Shown: positions 8,221 to 18,193 of the stretch, piece after piece
Layout: each line of letters starts with the position of its first letter
Numbering within the stretch: position 1 is the first letter of the stretch
Position numbers and translations under genes: made by a program
Notes under the pieces: model-generated
Databases searched by the model: none
What the model was told of the DNA's origin: nothing
What the model saw: only the letters and a program-made list of their open reading frames with translations
Assembly: GCA_021324855.1 (NCBI GenBank)
Contig: JAJPIG010000029.1
Span: 1-64,000 of the forward strand
Direction: 5' to 3'
DNA length: 64,000 bases
From: Pseudomonadota bacterium
GTDB lineage: Bacteria; Desulfobacterota; Binatia; Binatales; Binataceae

Positions 8221-9120
8221 ATGGAACGGCGAACGCTCGGAAAGACCGGACTCAGTGTGAGCGAGCTCGGACTCGGCACCTCCGAGATCGGCTACGAGCG
8301 CGTCACGCAGCGCCAGATCAATGAACTCGTCAATGCTGCGCTTGATGCGGGCCTCAATCTGATCGATACCGCCGCCTGCTACGGCGCGGCCGAAGAGATG
8401 ATTGGACGCGCCGTGGGCCATCGCCGCGATGATTATTACATCGCGACGAAATGCGGCCACGCCTCGGGACTCCGGCTGCCGGACTGGAACCCGGAGCTGA
8501 TCGAGAAGAGCATCGAGCGAAGCCTCAAGCGTCTTCGCACCGACCACCTCGATATCGTCCAGTTCCATAGCTGTCCGATCGACGTGATGCAGCGCAATGA
8601 GGTGATAGAGGCGCTGCAGCACGCGCGCGACGCCGGCAAGACCCGTTTTATCGGCTACAGCGGCGATGGCGCCGCGGCGCAATGGGCGGTGCGCTCCGGG
8701 ATTTTCGACACGCTGCAAATCTCGGTCAGCATCGCCGACCAGGAAGCAGTCGAAGGCGCGATCGCGGAAGCTCGCGCGCACAATCTAGGCGTGATCGCGA
8801 AACGCCCGATCGCAAACGCGGTATGGCTCGCCGAACCCGATCGCGGTATCGATTGGTACTATCGTCCCTACCGCGAGCGGCTCGAGAAGCTCGGCTACGG
8901 ATTTCTGTTCGAGGATGCGAAGACCTCGGTCGCGACCGCGCTGCGCTTTACGCTGAGCGTTCCGGGCGTGCATACCGCGATCGTAGGAACCACCAAGCCG
9001 CGCCGATGGAGCCAGAATGCGGCGCTTATCGCGGCAGGCAAGCTCAAGCCGACGCAGTACAACGCCATCCGGACGCGATGGACCGCGGTTGCCGATGCCT
9101 CGTGGGTCGGCCAGCGATGA
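8221..9120 (+). CDS. Aldo/keto reductase
   Basis: The NADPH-binding TIM barrel of the AKR family, 299 residues. The catalytic tetrad is visible: Asp and Tyr in LIDTAACYG, Lys in IATKCG, His in IVQFHS; the cofactor region TIVGTTKPRR-type (AIVGTTKPRRW) follows near residue 260. The start is taken at ATG 8221, which matches the family N-terminus (MERRTLGKTGLSVSELGLG); an in-frame ATG at 8170 would add 17 residues. The ABC ATPase start follows after a single base, so the two are probably co-translated although their functions are not obviously linked. Confidence 0.86.
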   Translation: MERRTLGKTGLSVSELGLGTSEIGYERVTQRQINELVNAALDAGLNLIDTAACYGAAEEMIGRAVGHRRDDYYIATKCGHASGLRLPDWNPELIEKSIERSLKRLRTDHLDIVQFHSCPIDVMQRNEVIEALQHARDAGKTRFIGYSGDGAAAQWAVRSGIFDTLQISVSIADQEAVEGAIAEARAHNLGVIAKRPIANAVWLAEPDRGIDWYYRPYRERLEKLGYGFLFEDAKTSVATALRFTLSVPGVHTAIVGTTKPRRWSQNAALIAAGKLKPTQYNAIRTRWTAVADASWVGQR

Positions 9121-9121
9121 G

Positions 9122-9931
9122 ATGAAGCGCACGGCGCGACCGGTGATTGAGGTGTCGGGGCTGCGGATCGAGCGCGACACCGTAGTCCTCGAATCGATCG
9201 ATTGGCGCGTCGAGCGCGGACAGCATTGGGCGATCCTCGGCGCGAACGGTTCCGGCAAGACCTCGCTTCTAAGCGCGCTTATCGGCTACGTAGCGCCGAC
9301 CGCCGGTTCGATTGCCGTTTTGGGCGAGACCTACGGCCGCGCTGACTGGCGGCAATTGCGCACGCATATTGGGATCGTCAGCGCGAGCGTCGACCAGTTG
9401 ATGGCCGGTTACGAGACGGCCTTGGACATCGTGATCGGCGGCAAGTTCGCGCAGATCGGCTACTGGGGCGACAGCGCGCCCGCCGATCGCGCGCGGGCCG
9501 CGGGCATTCTCAGGAAAATAGAGGGCGAATATCTGCGCGATCGCGCGTGGCGATTTTTGTCGCAGGGCGAACGACAACGGGTGTTGATCGGACGGGCGCT
9601 GATGGCCGCGCCGAAGCTGCTCATCCTCGATGAACCGTGCGCCGGCCTCGATCCGGTCGCGCGCGAGCATTTCGTGCAGTTCCTCGAGCGGCTGGCGCGC
9701 CGTCGCGGCGGTCCCACTCTGGTGCTCGTCACACATCACGTGGAGGAGATTATGCCGGCCTTCTCGCACGTTCTGATTCTCAAATCCGGCACGGTGCTCG
9801 CCGCCGGCGAAAAGCATCGCGTGCTGACCTCCGCGATGCTCGGCCGGGCGTTCAATGCGCCGGTGAGCCTGGCGCGTCGCAATGGTCGCTACGCCGTGCG
9901 CGTGCGCCCGCGAATCGACCTGGTAATCTAA
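9122..9931 (+). CDS. ABC transporter ATP-binding protein (ModF/YlmA-like)
   Basis: A single nucleotide-binding domain of 269 residues: Walker A GANGSGKTS near residue 43, Q-loop region, signature LSQGERQR, Walker B LLILDEPCAGLD, and H-loop VTHHVEE. The signature with Gln in place of Gly and the overall layout match YlmA/ModF-type ATPases. No permease or binding protein is next to it, so it is an orphan; soluble or remotely encoded partners are possible. The ATG at 9122 directly follows the aldo/keto reductase stop. Confidence 0.85.
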   Translation: MKRTARPVIEVSGLRIERDTVVLESIDWRVERGQHWAILGANGSGKTSLLSALIGYVAPTAGSIAVLGETYGRADWRQLRTHIGIVSASVDQLMAGYETALDIVIGGKFAQIGYWGDSAPADRARAAGILRKIEGEYLRDRAWRFLSQGERQRVLIGRALMAAPKLLILDEPCAGLDPVAREHFVQFLERLARRRGGPTLVLVTHHVEEIMPAFSHVLILKSGTVLAAGEKHRVLTSAMLGRAFNAPVSLARRNGRYAVRVRPRIDLVI

Positions 9932-10003
9932 TGCTTCGCAGCGCAGGGTTGCGTCTGTGCGCAGCGTCGAATAGTTGATCGGAACACCTTACCAGCGGGA
10001 CCG

Positions 10004-10576
10004 ATGATGAGGCGGAAAACTTTCACCCTTACGAACTTGATGGCGTTGGCAATCATGCTCGCGATTGGAGCAGGAATCGCTTTCGGCGCCGATTCGGATG
10101 GATTACCGATGCGTAACACTGGACACTACGCCGTGCTCGATACCGACAAGGGCACGATTGTGATTGAACTCTACCCGGCGGTGGCGCCCAAGACCGTCGC
10201 CAATTTCGAGAAGCTTTCGCGCGACGGTTTTTACAACGGCCTGACCTTCCATCGCGTCGAGCCCGGCTTCGTGGTGCAGGGCGGCGACCCGGCTGGCAAC
10301 GGCACCGGCGGTCCCGGCTACACTGTGCCTGCCGAAATCAGCCAGACCGAGAAGCATCTGCGCGGCACGGTCGCGATGGCGCGCACGAGCGACCAGGTCA
10401 ATCCTGAGCGCGCGTCAAGCGGCAGCCAGTTCTATATCTGTCTGGCTCCGGCGCCGTTTCTCGACCAGCAGTACACGATTTTCGGCGGCGTGGTGAAAGG
10501 CATGGATGTGGTCGATCAGATCAAGGTCGGCGACCATATCAAGCACGTCACGCTCACGAGCGAGCCGCCTAAGTAA
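10004..10576 (+). CDS. Exported cyclophilin-type peptidyl-prolyl isomerase
   Basis: A signal peptide (residues 1-28, hydrophobic [17 protein letters not shown], cleavage before ADS) precedes a compact cyclophilin domain. Conserved parts include [19 protein letters not shown] with the catalytic Arg region, GFVVQGGDP, and [12 protein letters not shown]. These proteins isomerise X-Pro bonds during protein folding, here in the periplasm. The total of 190 residues fits the short bacterial class. It stands alone between the ABC ATPase and ptsP. Confidence 0.9.
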   Translation: MMRRKTFTLTNLMALAIMLAIGAGIAFGADSDGLPMRNTGHYAVLDTDKGTIVIELYPAVAPKTVANFEKLSRDGFYNGLTFHRVEPGFVVQGGDPAGNGTGGPGYTVPAEISQTEKHLRGTVAMARTSDQVNPERASSGSQFYICLAPAPFLDQQYTIFGGVVKGMDVVDQIKVGDHIKHVTLTSEPPK

Positions 10577-10695
10577 TCGAGCGGTGGCGATTGTGAGCGC
10601 GGACAAAGACAGCGATCCGACGCTGGGTAACACCGAGCAGTTACGCGCCACAGTTGCGCCGACCTATCTGACACAGAACTTCTGACGGCGCGCGG

Positions 10696-10724
10696 TTGTG
10701 ACCGTGGCGCGGGGCGGCTAAAAT
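10696..10724 (+). promoter_or_regulatory. Candidate promoter of ptsP
   Basis: TTGTGA at 10696-10701 and TAAAAT at 10719-10724 are separated by 17 bases, a good sigma-70 arrangement (4/6 and 5/6 matches). Initiation would fall near 10731, only about eight bases before the ptsP ATG at 10739. The -10 lies inside an inverted repeat, GGCTAA (10716-10721) with TTAGCC (10724-10729), extended by GCGGGG (10709-10714) with CCCCGC (10732-10737). It could be an operator or a start-proximal hairpin. Confidence 0.45.
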
Positions 10725-10738
10725 TAGCCAACCCCGCC

Positions 10739-13111
10739 ATGGCACAAACCCGGGACCGATTCGCGCTGATAGAGAACCTCTCCTCGATCGGCGGCGAACC
10801 GTCCCGCGACCTCCGTGAGACGCTGGATTTGATCGTCGCGACGGTCGCGGCCGGCCTCGAAACCGAGGTCTGTTCGCTTTACCTCTTCGATCCCAAGCGC
10901 GAACGGCTCGTGTTGCGCGCCACCGTCGGGCTCGAGGGAGACTCCGTCGGCAAGGTTTCGATGCGCGTCGATGAGGGCCTGGTCGGGATGGTGATCGAAA
11001 CCGGCGAGCCGCAAGCGGTCGAGGACGCGATCAGTCATCCGCGCTACAAGTATTTCCCGGAAACCGGCGAGGAACGCTATCACACCTTTCTTGGCGTCCC
11101 AGTGCAGAACGGGCGCGAACGTCCGATTGGCGTGCTGGTGGTACAGACGCGTCGGCGCCGCAAGTTTACCGCCGGCGAAATTCGCCTGCTCAAGGCCGCG
11201 GCTAATCAGGTCGCGCAGGTGCTCTCCCATTATCGGTTGCGCGAGACGCTCGCCACCAAGGAAAAGGAGCGCGACGAGTATCGCCGCCGGATGATCGAAG
11301 CAACCCGCCAGCTCAAGGACTATGAAAAAGTCGGCGGCAAAACCCGCGTCGCTGCGCCGGTCCGGATGCGCCGTCCACGCCTGGTCGGATTGCCCGCTTC
11401 GCCCGGCTTTGCTCACGGCGTGGCGCATGTCGTCGGCACGTTTCTAAGCACGATCGATCGGACGCGGCGCGCGCGCGACCCCAAGAGCGAGCTGAAGCGC
11501 TTCGATGAAGCGCTGGCGCGTTCGCTGGCCGAGCTGGCGGCGCTCAAGGCGCGGATGGCCCCCTTGATGCCCGAGGACGATCTCCGCATCTTCGACGGCC
11601 ATCGGCTGATCCTCGCCGACGAGGAGTTCATTGGCCGGGTGCGCCAGCAGATCGAACAAGGCTATGCGGCCGAAAGCGCGCTGTTCCGCGTGATCGACGA
11701 GTTGTCCGCCTCGATGCTGAACGTGGCGGATGCTTATCTCCGTGAACGGGCTAACGATTTCCGCGATGTCGGCCATCGCGTGCTGCGCCATCTGAGGCAG
11801 GAGGGCGGCAAAGCGTTGTCGCGGCGCACAATTCTGGTTGCTGACGAACTTACGCTTTCACAGCTAACGCTGGTATCGCACGAAAACATGGTTGGGATTG
11901 CACTGCAATCCGGCGGCGTCACCTCGCACGCCGCGATCCTGGCACGCGCCTTTGAAATCCCGACCGTGGTGGGGGTCGAGCACCTGATGGAATCGGTGAG
12001 CGAGGGTGACGACCTGGTGCTCGACGGTAACTCGGGCGTGCTGTACATCAACCCGTCGGTCGAAGTCGAGCGCGAGTACGACAGCCTGCATCGGCGATAC
12101 GAGACCTTCAAACGCGAGCTGATGGCCGCGCATGGCGAGAGTACCAGCACGCGCGACGGTTATCCCGTCCAGATCCTCGCGAACGTCGCCTTGCTCGCCG
12201 ATCTCAATCTTGCGCTGCGCTATGGCGCCGAAGGCGTTGGGCTCCTGCGGTCGGAATTCTCATTTCTGACCTACGAGGATTTTCCGGACGAGGATCAGCA
12301 GCTCAAACTTTACAGTCAGATGCTGAGCGCCGCCGGCGGACGCCCGGTCACGATTCGCACGCTCGATATCGGCGCGGACAAATATCCGCCGTATCTGCGC
12401 GTCCCGCGCGAGGAAAATCCGTTCCTCGGATGGCGCTCGATCCGAATCTCGCTCGAGATGTCAGGGCTGTTCAAGGTCCAACTGCGGGCGATCTTGCGCG
12501 CTGCAGCGCACCATCATGTGAAAATCCTGTTCCCGATGATCTCGAGTCTCGAAGAGCTGCGGCGCGCGCGCGAACTTCTCGGCGAGGCGCAGTCCGAGCT
12601 CTACAAGGAAGGCCTCGAGCATAATCCGCAGGTCGAGGTCGGGATCATGGTCGAAGTGCCGTCGGCAGTATGGCTCGCGCCGCGGCTCGCGCGCGAAGTC
12701 GATTTTTTTTCGATCGGCACCAACGACCTGATTCAGTATCTGCTGGCTGCCGACCGCAACAATCCCAAGGTGGCCCATCTTTACGAGTCGCTGCATCCGG
12801 CCGTCCTCTCTGCGATCGCCGATGTGATCAACGTCGGGCGCGCTGCCGGCAAAGAAGTCTGCCTCTGCGGCGAAATGGCGAGCGATCCGCTCTGCACGCT
12901 GCTTCTAGTCGGGATGGGGTTGACGCAGTTGAGCCTGAGCCCGCTATTCATACCGGTGGTCCGCAAGCTGGTTCGCGATAGCGATTATCAGACCGCCCGG
13001 CTTATCGCCCATGATACGCTCGAAATGGCATCGAGCCAGGAAATCAAAGGCTATCTCATCGAGCGCTATCGCGACCTGGGCCTAATCCAGATGGTCGAAA
13101 TGTACCGGTAG
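10739..13111 (+). CDS. ptsP: Phosphoenolpyruvate-protein phosphotransferase PtsP (enzyme I-Ntr)
   Basis: A 790-residue enzyme I with an N-terminal GAF sensor domain (about 1-170; EVCSLYLFDP, DEGLVGMVIETGEP), the feature that separates PtsP of the nitrogen PTS from sugar-PTS PtsI. Next come the HPr-binding helical part (210-350), the swivelling phosphohistidine domain (GGVTSHAAI, His397) and the PEP-binding TIM barrel (460-770; GLLRSEF, IRTLDIGADK, FFSIGTNDLIQY, CLCGEMASDP with the catalytic Cys). It passes phosphate from PEP to NPr and EIIA-Ntr, which regulate nitrogen, potassium and envelope functions; those partners are not in this window. No Shine-Dalgarno sequence precedes the ATG, and a hairpin-like repeat ends one base before it. 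Confidence 0.93.
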   Translation: MAQTRDRFALIENLSSIGGEPSRDLRETLDLIVATVAAGLETEVCSLYLFDPKRERLVLRATVGLEGDSVGKVSMRVDEGLVGMVIETGEPQAVEDAISHPRYKYFPETGEERYHTFLGVPVQNGRERPIGVLVVQTRRRRKFTAGEIRLLKAAANQVAQVLSHYRLRETLATKEKERDEYRRRMIEATRQLKDYEKVGGKTRVAAPVRMRRPRLVGLPASPGFAHGVAHVVGTFLSTIDRTRRARDPKSELKRFDEALARSLAELAALKARMAPLMPEDDLRIFDGHRLILADEEFIGRVRQQIEQGYAAESALFRVIDELSASMLNVADAYLRERANDFRDVGHRVLRHLRQEGGKALSRRTILVADELTLSQLTLVSHENMVGIALQSGGVTSHAAILARAFEIPTVVGVEHLMESVSEGDDLVLDGNSGVLYINPSVEVEREYDSLHRRYETFKRELMAAHGESTSTRDGYPVQILANVALLADLNLALRYGAEGVGLLRSEFSFLTYEDFPDEDQQLKLYSQMLSAAGGRPVTIRTLDIGADKYPPYLRVPREENPFLGWRSIRISLEMSGLFKVQLRAILRAAAHHHVKILFPMISSLEELRRARELLGEAQSELYKEGLEHNPQVEVGIMVEVPSAVWLAPRLAREVDFFSIGTNDLIQYLLAADRNNPKVAHLYESLHPAVLSAIADVINVGRAAGKEVCLCGEMASDPLCTLLLVGMGLTQLSLSPLFIPVVRKLVRDSDYQTARLIAHDTLEMASSQEIKGYLIERYRDLGLIQMVEMYR

Positions 13112-13179
13112 CGTCGGTGAACGAGAGTACCAGTCTTTTCCGGTCTGTCATGCCTGTTAGCTCATTCGTCGGGAAATGA

Positions 13180-13208
13180 TTGACTTTATAAGCACGGATT
13201 AGTTTACT
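13180..13208 (+). promoter_or_regulatory. Candidate sigma-70 promoter of the radical SAM gene
   Basis: TTGACT at 13180-13185 and TTTACT at 13203-13208 are 17 bases apart, in a locally AT-rich part of the 173-base gap after ptsP. A start point near 13215 would leave a 5' leader of about 70 bases before the gene at 13286. The -35 is strong and the -10 moderate (4/6). Confidence 0.45.
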
Positions 13209-13209
13209 C

Positions 13210-13223
13210 TGACCGGTCGGTTA
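13210..13223. promoter_or_regulatory. TetR-like operator candidate
   Basis: TGACCG-GT-CGGTTA is an inverted repeat (5 of 6 positions symmetrical, two-base centre) placed directly after the candidate -10 and over the expected transcription start. Its form recalls operators of TetR/AcrR-family repressors, which often contain GACCGGTCGGT-like cores. No TetR gene is in the window, so the regulator would be encoded elsewhere. Confidence 0.42.
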
Positions 13224-13285
13224 AGAGTCCGGGATTCCGTACTGCCCGAAAATCGAGCGGCTTCTCCGGACCGGGAGACGAAGAG

Positions 13286-15154
13286 ATGACGATCGCGCTC
13301 ATACTTGCCGTTCTGGCGGCGATCTTGGGGGCTGGCTATTACTACCTGGGAGCCAACCGTTATGGCGGCGACCAGCCAGCGGGCCGCAAGGCGCTTACGG
13401 CAAGTCGCGAGGCATTGGAGCGGGGCGCGGTCAAGGTTGAGGCGTGCCGCACGATTCGCGTCTATTTCATCAAGCCTTCGCGCTACGACGAGAAGGGTTA
13501 TGTCCAGTATTTCCGATGGGGCGTGCAGCCGAATAATTCCTTGACCGTGCTGGCGGCGCTAAACGAGGCCTACAACAAGCGCTACTCGGCGGAGCGCAAC
13601 GTCTATCTCGAAACCATCATCTGGGACGAAATCTGCGACGGCGTGGTCAGCGCAGCCACGATCAAAGCGATCAAGGAGAAGGCGCAGGAAGACGGCGTCG
13701 AGTTGATCGTCGGGCTCGCTGGCGTCCAATCCAACCAGTATCCGCGCGGCCGCGACCTGGCGCTGCAATTCGTGGCGCAGGGCGTTACCACGATGATGGG
13801 CGGGTTCCACGTCAGCGGCTATCCCGATTCGGTCAAGTTTCTCAATGAATGTGGGGTTACGACGGTTGTCGGCGAGGCCGAAAACCTGTGGGGCGAGATC
13901 ATCGAAGACTTCCTGCGCGGCGAACTCCGAATCCATTACTCAGTGACGGAGGGAATTCGGGCCAAGACCGGCCGCGACGACATCATGGTGCCGATCATCA
14001 CCGATGCGCAGCTTCCCACGCTCGATGATCGTTACCTGACGCGCTTCTTCAATCCTGCCATGACCACGCTCGACACGTCGCGCGGATGTCCGTTCACCTG
14101 CTCGTATTGCAGCGTGAAGAACGTGATGGGCCGGACGATGCGCTCCCGCGAGCCCGACGCGGTGGTCGGCTGGGTGCGCGACGCAATGCGCTATCACGGC
14201 ATCGAGTCGCTCTTCCTGGTCGATGACGATTTCTTCCGCAGTCCGCGATGGGAGGAAATCCTGACCGGACTGATCGAGGTCAAGCGCGAATTTCCGCGGC
14301 TTTCCTTCATGATGCAGGTCGATGTCGACGCGTCATGCTACGCCAACGTTGCCGAAGGCGAGACCGAAAGCGCCAAGCATCGGCGAAGCCGGCGCTTTGT
14401 GGAGCTCGCGGCGCGGGCCGGATGCTACATGGCATTCGTCGGGATCGAATCGCTCAATCCCGAAAATCTTAACTACGCGACCAAGTATCAGAACACCGAG
14501 GATCGGCAGCATCGGATGTCTTTCGAGCAGGCGCGCGCCCGCGTGCTGGAGAAATATCGGCGCGTGGTCGACAACTGGCACAAGTGGGGGGTGTCCGTGC
14601 ACGCCGGCTACATGCTGGGCTTTCCGTTCGACGGGCGCGATTGCGGGCGCATCGCGGCGCAGACGCTCAAGAAGCTCGGTTTTGACATCGTTTCGTTCTT
14701 CATTATGACGCCGCTGCCCGGCACCGAAGACCAGGTGCACCAAGCCAAGGAAGGTAATATCTTCGACTGGGACTTCAACAATTTCGATTCCCAGCATGTA
14801 ACCCTCAGACATCCCAAGCTCGATCAAAAGAGCTGGATGGAGGCGTATCGCGATGCGTTCACCGGTTTCTACACGCTCCCGCGTATGCTGCGATCAATTT
14901 TCACCGTCTGTGGCGGCCGCAACCTCAGCGCCGAGGCCCGGCGCTCCGTGATGCGACAGTTTCTGTATTATTTTTTCAGCTATCGCCAGGGACGGCATCC
15001 GATGGTTGGCGGTATCTGGCAGATTCGCCGCCGCGATGTGCGGCGCAGCGTGATCACCGACGACGAGGCGCGCAGTTTCTACCTGAACGGCGGCATGCGC
15101 TTCGACGCGATCCTGCGCGGCGATGACGACGGGTTCGCTGCCGCGCCGGCGTAA
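13286..15154 (+). CDS. Membrane-anchored B12-binding-type radical SAM protein
   Basis: Residues 1-22 form a hydrophobic helix (MTIALILAVLAAILGAGYYY) unusual for the family, so the enzyme is probably tethered to the inner membrane with its domains in the cytoplasm. Residues 55-230 look like a cobalamin-binding-type Rossmann domain (IRVYFIKPSRYDEKGYVQY, VELIVGLAG, TTMMGGFHVSGYPD), though the DxHxxG cobalamin motif is not evident. The radical SAM core starts at about 255 with C268, C272 and C275 (CPFTCSYC) binding the 4Fe-4S cluster, and continues through VDDDFF and FVGIESLNPENL to about 500. The last 100 residues are basic and unassigned. Such enzymes modify lipids, hopanoids or cofactors; the substrate cannot be predicted. 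Confidence 0.82.
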   Translation: MTIALILAVLAAILGAGYYYLGANRYGGDQPAGRKALTASREALERGAVKVEACRTIRVYFIKPSRYDEKGYVQYFRWGVQPNNSLTVLAALNEAYNKRYSAERNVYLETIIWDEICDGVVSAATIKAIKEKAQEDGVELIVGLAGVQSNQYPRGRDLALQFVAQGVTTMMGGFHVSGYPDSVKFLNECGVTTVVGEAENLWGEIIEDFLRGELRIHYSVTEGIRAKTGRDDIMVPIITDAQLPTLDDRYLTRFFNPAMTTLDTSRGCPFTCSYCSVKNVMGRTMRSREPDAVVGWVRDAMRYHGIESLFLVDDDFFRSPRWEEILTGLIEVKREFPRLSFMMQVDVDASCYANVAEGETESAKHRRSRRFVELAARAGCYMAFVGIESLNPENLNYATKYQNTEDRQHRMSFEQARARVLEKYRRVVDNWHKWGVSVHAGYMLGFPFDGRDCGRIAAQTLKKLGFDIVSFFIMTPLPGTEDQVHQAKEGNIFDWDFNNFDSQHVTLRHPKLDQKSWMEAYRDAFTGFYTLPRMLRSIFTVCGGRNLSAEARRSVMRQFLYYFFSYRQGRHPMVGGIWQIRRRDVRRSVITDDEARSFYLNGGMRFDAILRGDDDGFAAAPA

Positions 15155-15276
15155 ACTTCCGAACGCGAAAAACCGGGGCATTATAGAGTTCGCGATCACT
15201 TCGGCCGCCGGATTTGTGCTAGGCTGCTGGTCTGGTAGGTGGCGTAAAAGTGCAACGCCGGCTTCAGGGCGGCTCC

Positions 15277-15549
15277 ATGGTCAGCGACGCTCAGATCGAC
15301 GCCTTGGCCAATCATCTCGTCGAAGGACTTATCAGCCGCGGCGTGATCAAGCCCAAGGCAGACGCGAGTGAGCTCGTCGCCTGCGTTATCGAGCTGATGT
15401 CGGCGAATTTCGAGACCGAGGCCCAGATTGAAGACGAGGCCGAGCGAATGGCCGCGGAGCAGGCGCGGCTGAATCGGGGCCTCGACGCCGATCGCCTGCG
15501 CGTGATGATCAAGCAGCGTCTGGCCGAGAAGAAGGGTTTCACGCTCTAG
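15277..15549 (+). CDS. DUF507 family protein, first copy
   Basis: A 90-residue helical protein (VSDAQIDALANHLVEGLISRG, then an acidic segment with E/D/A-rich helices and VMIKQRLAEKKGFTL at the end) resembling one half of the DUF507 family, whose function is unknown. The frame also allows a GTG start at 15250; ATG 15277 is preferred because it gives the family's usual beginning. A second DUF507 gene follows 26 bases downstream. Both stand before groESL but are separated from it by the CIRCE-bearing promoter region. Confidence 0.68.
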   Translation: MVSDAQIDALANHLVEGLISRGVIKPKADASELVACVIELMSANFETEAQIEDEAERMAAEQARLNRGLDADRLRVMIKQRLAEKKGFTL

Positions 15550-15575
15550 GCACGGGCTACACCGGGAGCATCCCG

Positions 15576-15854
15576 ATGAGATTGAGCGAGGGACGCGTTC
15601 TCTACCTGGCGCGTGAGTCTCTGAACCGGCTGCGCGCCGAAGGCTTGGCGGAGATTCCGAACTACTCGCTCGCGCTCAGAGTCGCGCGCGAACTTGTCGC
15701 GGATTGGAATGAGCGCGGCGATGCGATCGACGCCGCTGTGCGGCGCAAGATTGCGTCGATCAAGCGGGGCATCGTCGAGGGCAGCCCCGAGTGGAACATC
15801 CTCTACCGCCGCTATCGCGAAGAAGAAATGCGCAAGAAGGGTCCTGCGCGCTAG
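15576..15854 (+). CDS. DUF507 family protein, second copy
   Basis: A 92-residue protein beginning MRLSEGRVLYLARESLNRL and ending in a basic helical tail (IVEGSPEWNILYRRYREEEMRKKG), the common DUF507 pattern. It is preceded by GGGAGCAT. Compared with the first copy it is more basic; together the two cover the length of the longer DUF507 proteins found in some deep-branching bacteria, which suggests they act as a pair. No biochemical function is known for the family. Confidence 0.75.
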   Translation: MRLSEGRVLYLARESLNRLRAEGLAEIPNYSLALRVARELVADWNERGDAIDAAVRRKIASIKRGIVEGSPEWNILYRRYREEEMRKKGPAR

Positions 15855-15967
15855 AGCCCGGCAGCGAATTTTTCTGCAACTGGAGCATATTTCTTCAGGT
15901 TCTGAAAAGTCGTTTTCGTTTTTCTTTCGCTAGTTCTTCGATCTGATTATTCAAAAGTCACTTGCGA

Positions 15968-15994
15968 TTAGCACTCTCATAATGCGACTGCCAA
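15968..15994. promoter_or_regulatory. CIRCE operator (HrcA binding site) for groESL
   Basis: TTAGCACTC (15968-15976), a nine-base spacer, then GACTGCCAA (15986-15994). The left arm matches the CIRCE consensus exactly; the right arm matches GAGTGCTAA at 7 of 9 positions, and the nine-base spacing is exactly that of CIRCE. It lies 110 bases before groES, implying repression by HrcA, which is not in the window. Confidence 0.85.
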
Positions 15995-16022
15995 TTGACA
16001 ATCCAAGCAGCGTGATTATGCT
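15995..16022 (+). promoter_or_regulatory. Candidate groESL promoter
   Basis: A perfect TTGACA -35 at 15995-16000 immediately follows the CIRCE element; TATGCT at 16017-16022, 16 bases on, is a moderate -10. HrcA bound to CIRCE would block the polymerase upstream face. The leader to groES would be about 75 bases and contains the ribosome binding site AAGGAGG at 16086-16092. Confidence 0.5.
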
Positions 16023-16103
16023 GATGACTCGGAAGGCGCGTCTCGTGTCCTTCATCACAAGAAAACTGAAAACCAAGGGACGCCAAGGAGGTCTCGCAAT
16101 CCT

Positions 16104-16394
16104 ATGGAGAAGATTAGGCCGTTAGGCGATCGGATCCTCGTCAAGCGCATCAAGGAGGAGGAGAAGACGAAAGGCGGAATCATCATTCCGGACACAGCGA
16201 AGGAAAAGCCCCAGGAGGGCAAGGTCGTGGCAGTCGGTCGCGGCAAGAAGACCGAAGACGGCAAAGTCATCGCGCTCGATGTCAAGGCTGGGGACAAGGT
16301 GCTGTTCGGCAAGTATTCCGGCAGCGAGGTCAAAATCGAAGGCGAAGAGCATCTCATCCTCCGCGAGGACGACATCCTAGGCGTGCTCGAATAG
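16104..16394 (+). CDS. groES: Co-chaperonin GroES
   Basis: A complete 96-residue Gro[35 protein letters not shown] carries the mobile loop ([10 protein letters not shown]) that docks on GroEL, followed by [21 protein letters not shown] and the C-terminal [10 protein letters not shown]. It caps the GroEL ring in the cytoplasm during ATP-dependent folding. A strong Shine-Dalgarno (AAGGAGG, 16086-16092) precedes it. groEL follows after 47 bases in the same operon, under a CIRCE operator. Confidence 0.98.
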   Translation: MEKIRPLGDRILVKRIKEEEKTKGGIIIPDTAKEKPQEGKVVAVGRGKKTEDGKVIALDVKAGDKVLFGKYSGSEVKIEGEEHLILREDDILGVLE

Positions 16395-16408
16395 GCTCGA
16401 TCGTTTAA

Positions 16409-18061
<1,653 letters not shown>

Positions 18062-18092
18062 CACGGCTGAGCTGCGCATAGCAGCCGGCATG

Positions 18093-18130
18093 GAAGGGCG
18101 GGCGCCATCGGCACCCGCCCTTCGCTTTTC
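18093..18130 (+). terminator. Intrinsic terminator after groEL
   Basis: A perfect 10-base-pair stem, GAAGGGCGGG (18093-18102) with CCCGCCCTTC (18114-18123), encloses an 11-base loop that can itself pair (GCC/GGC). It is followed by GCTTTTCT. It lies 31 bases after the groEL stop. Confidence 0.85.
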
Positions 18131-18193
18131 TGGGATTGTTATTTCCTGGAACCAAGCGCGAAAATCAAAACTGAAATTCTGCCTGGAGGAGTG

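Noticed and set aside
9122-9931. Complete ABC transporter
   Set aside because: Only the ATPase is present; neighbours are a soluble reductase and an exported cyclophilin, with no permease or binding protein.
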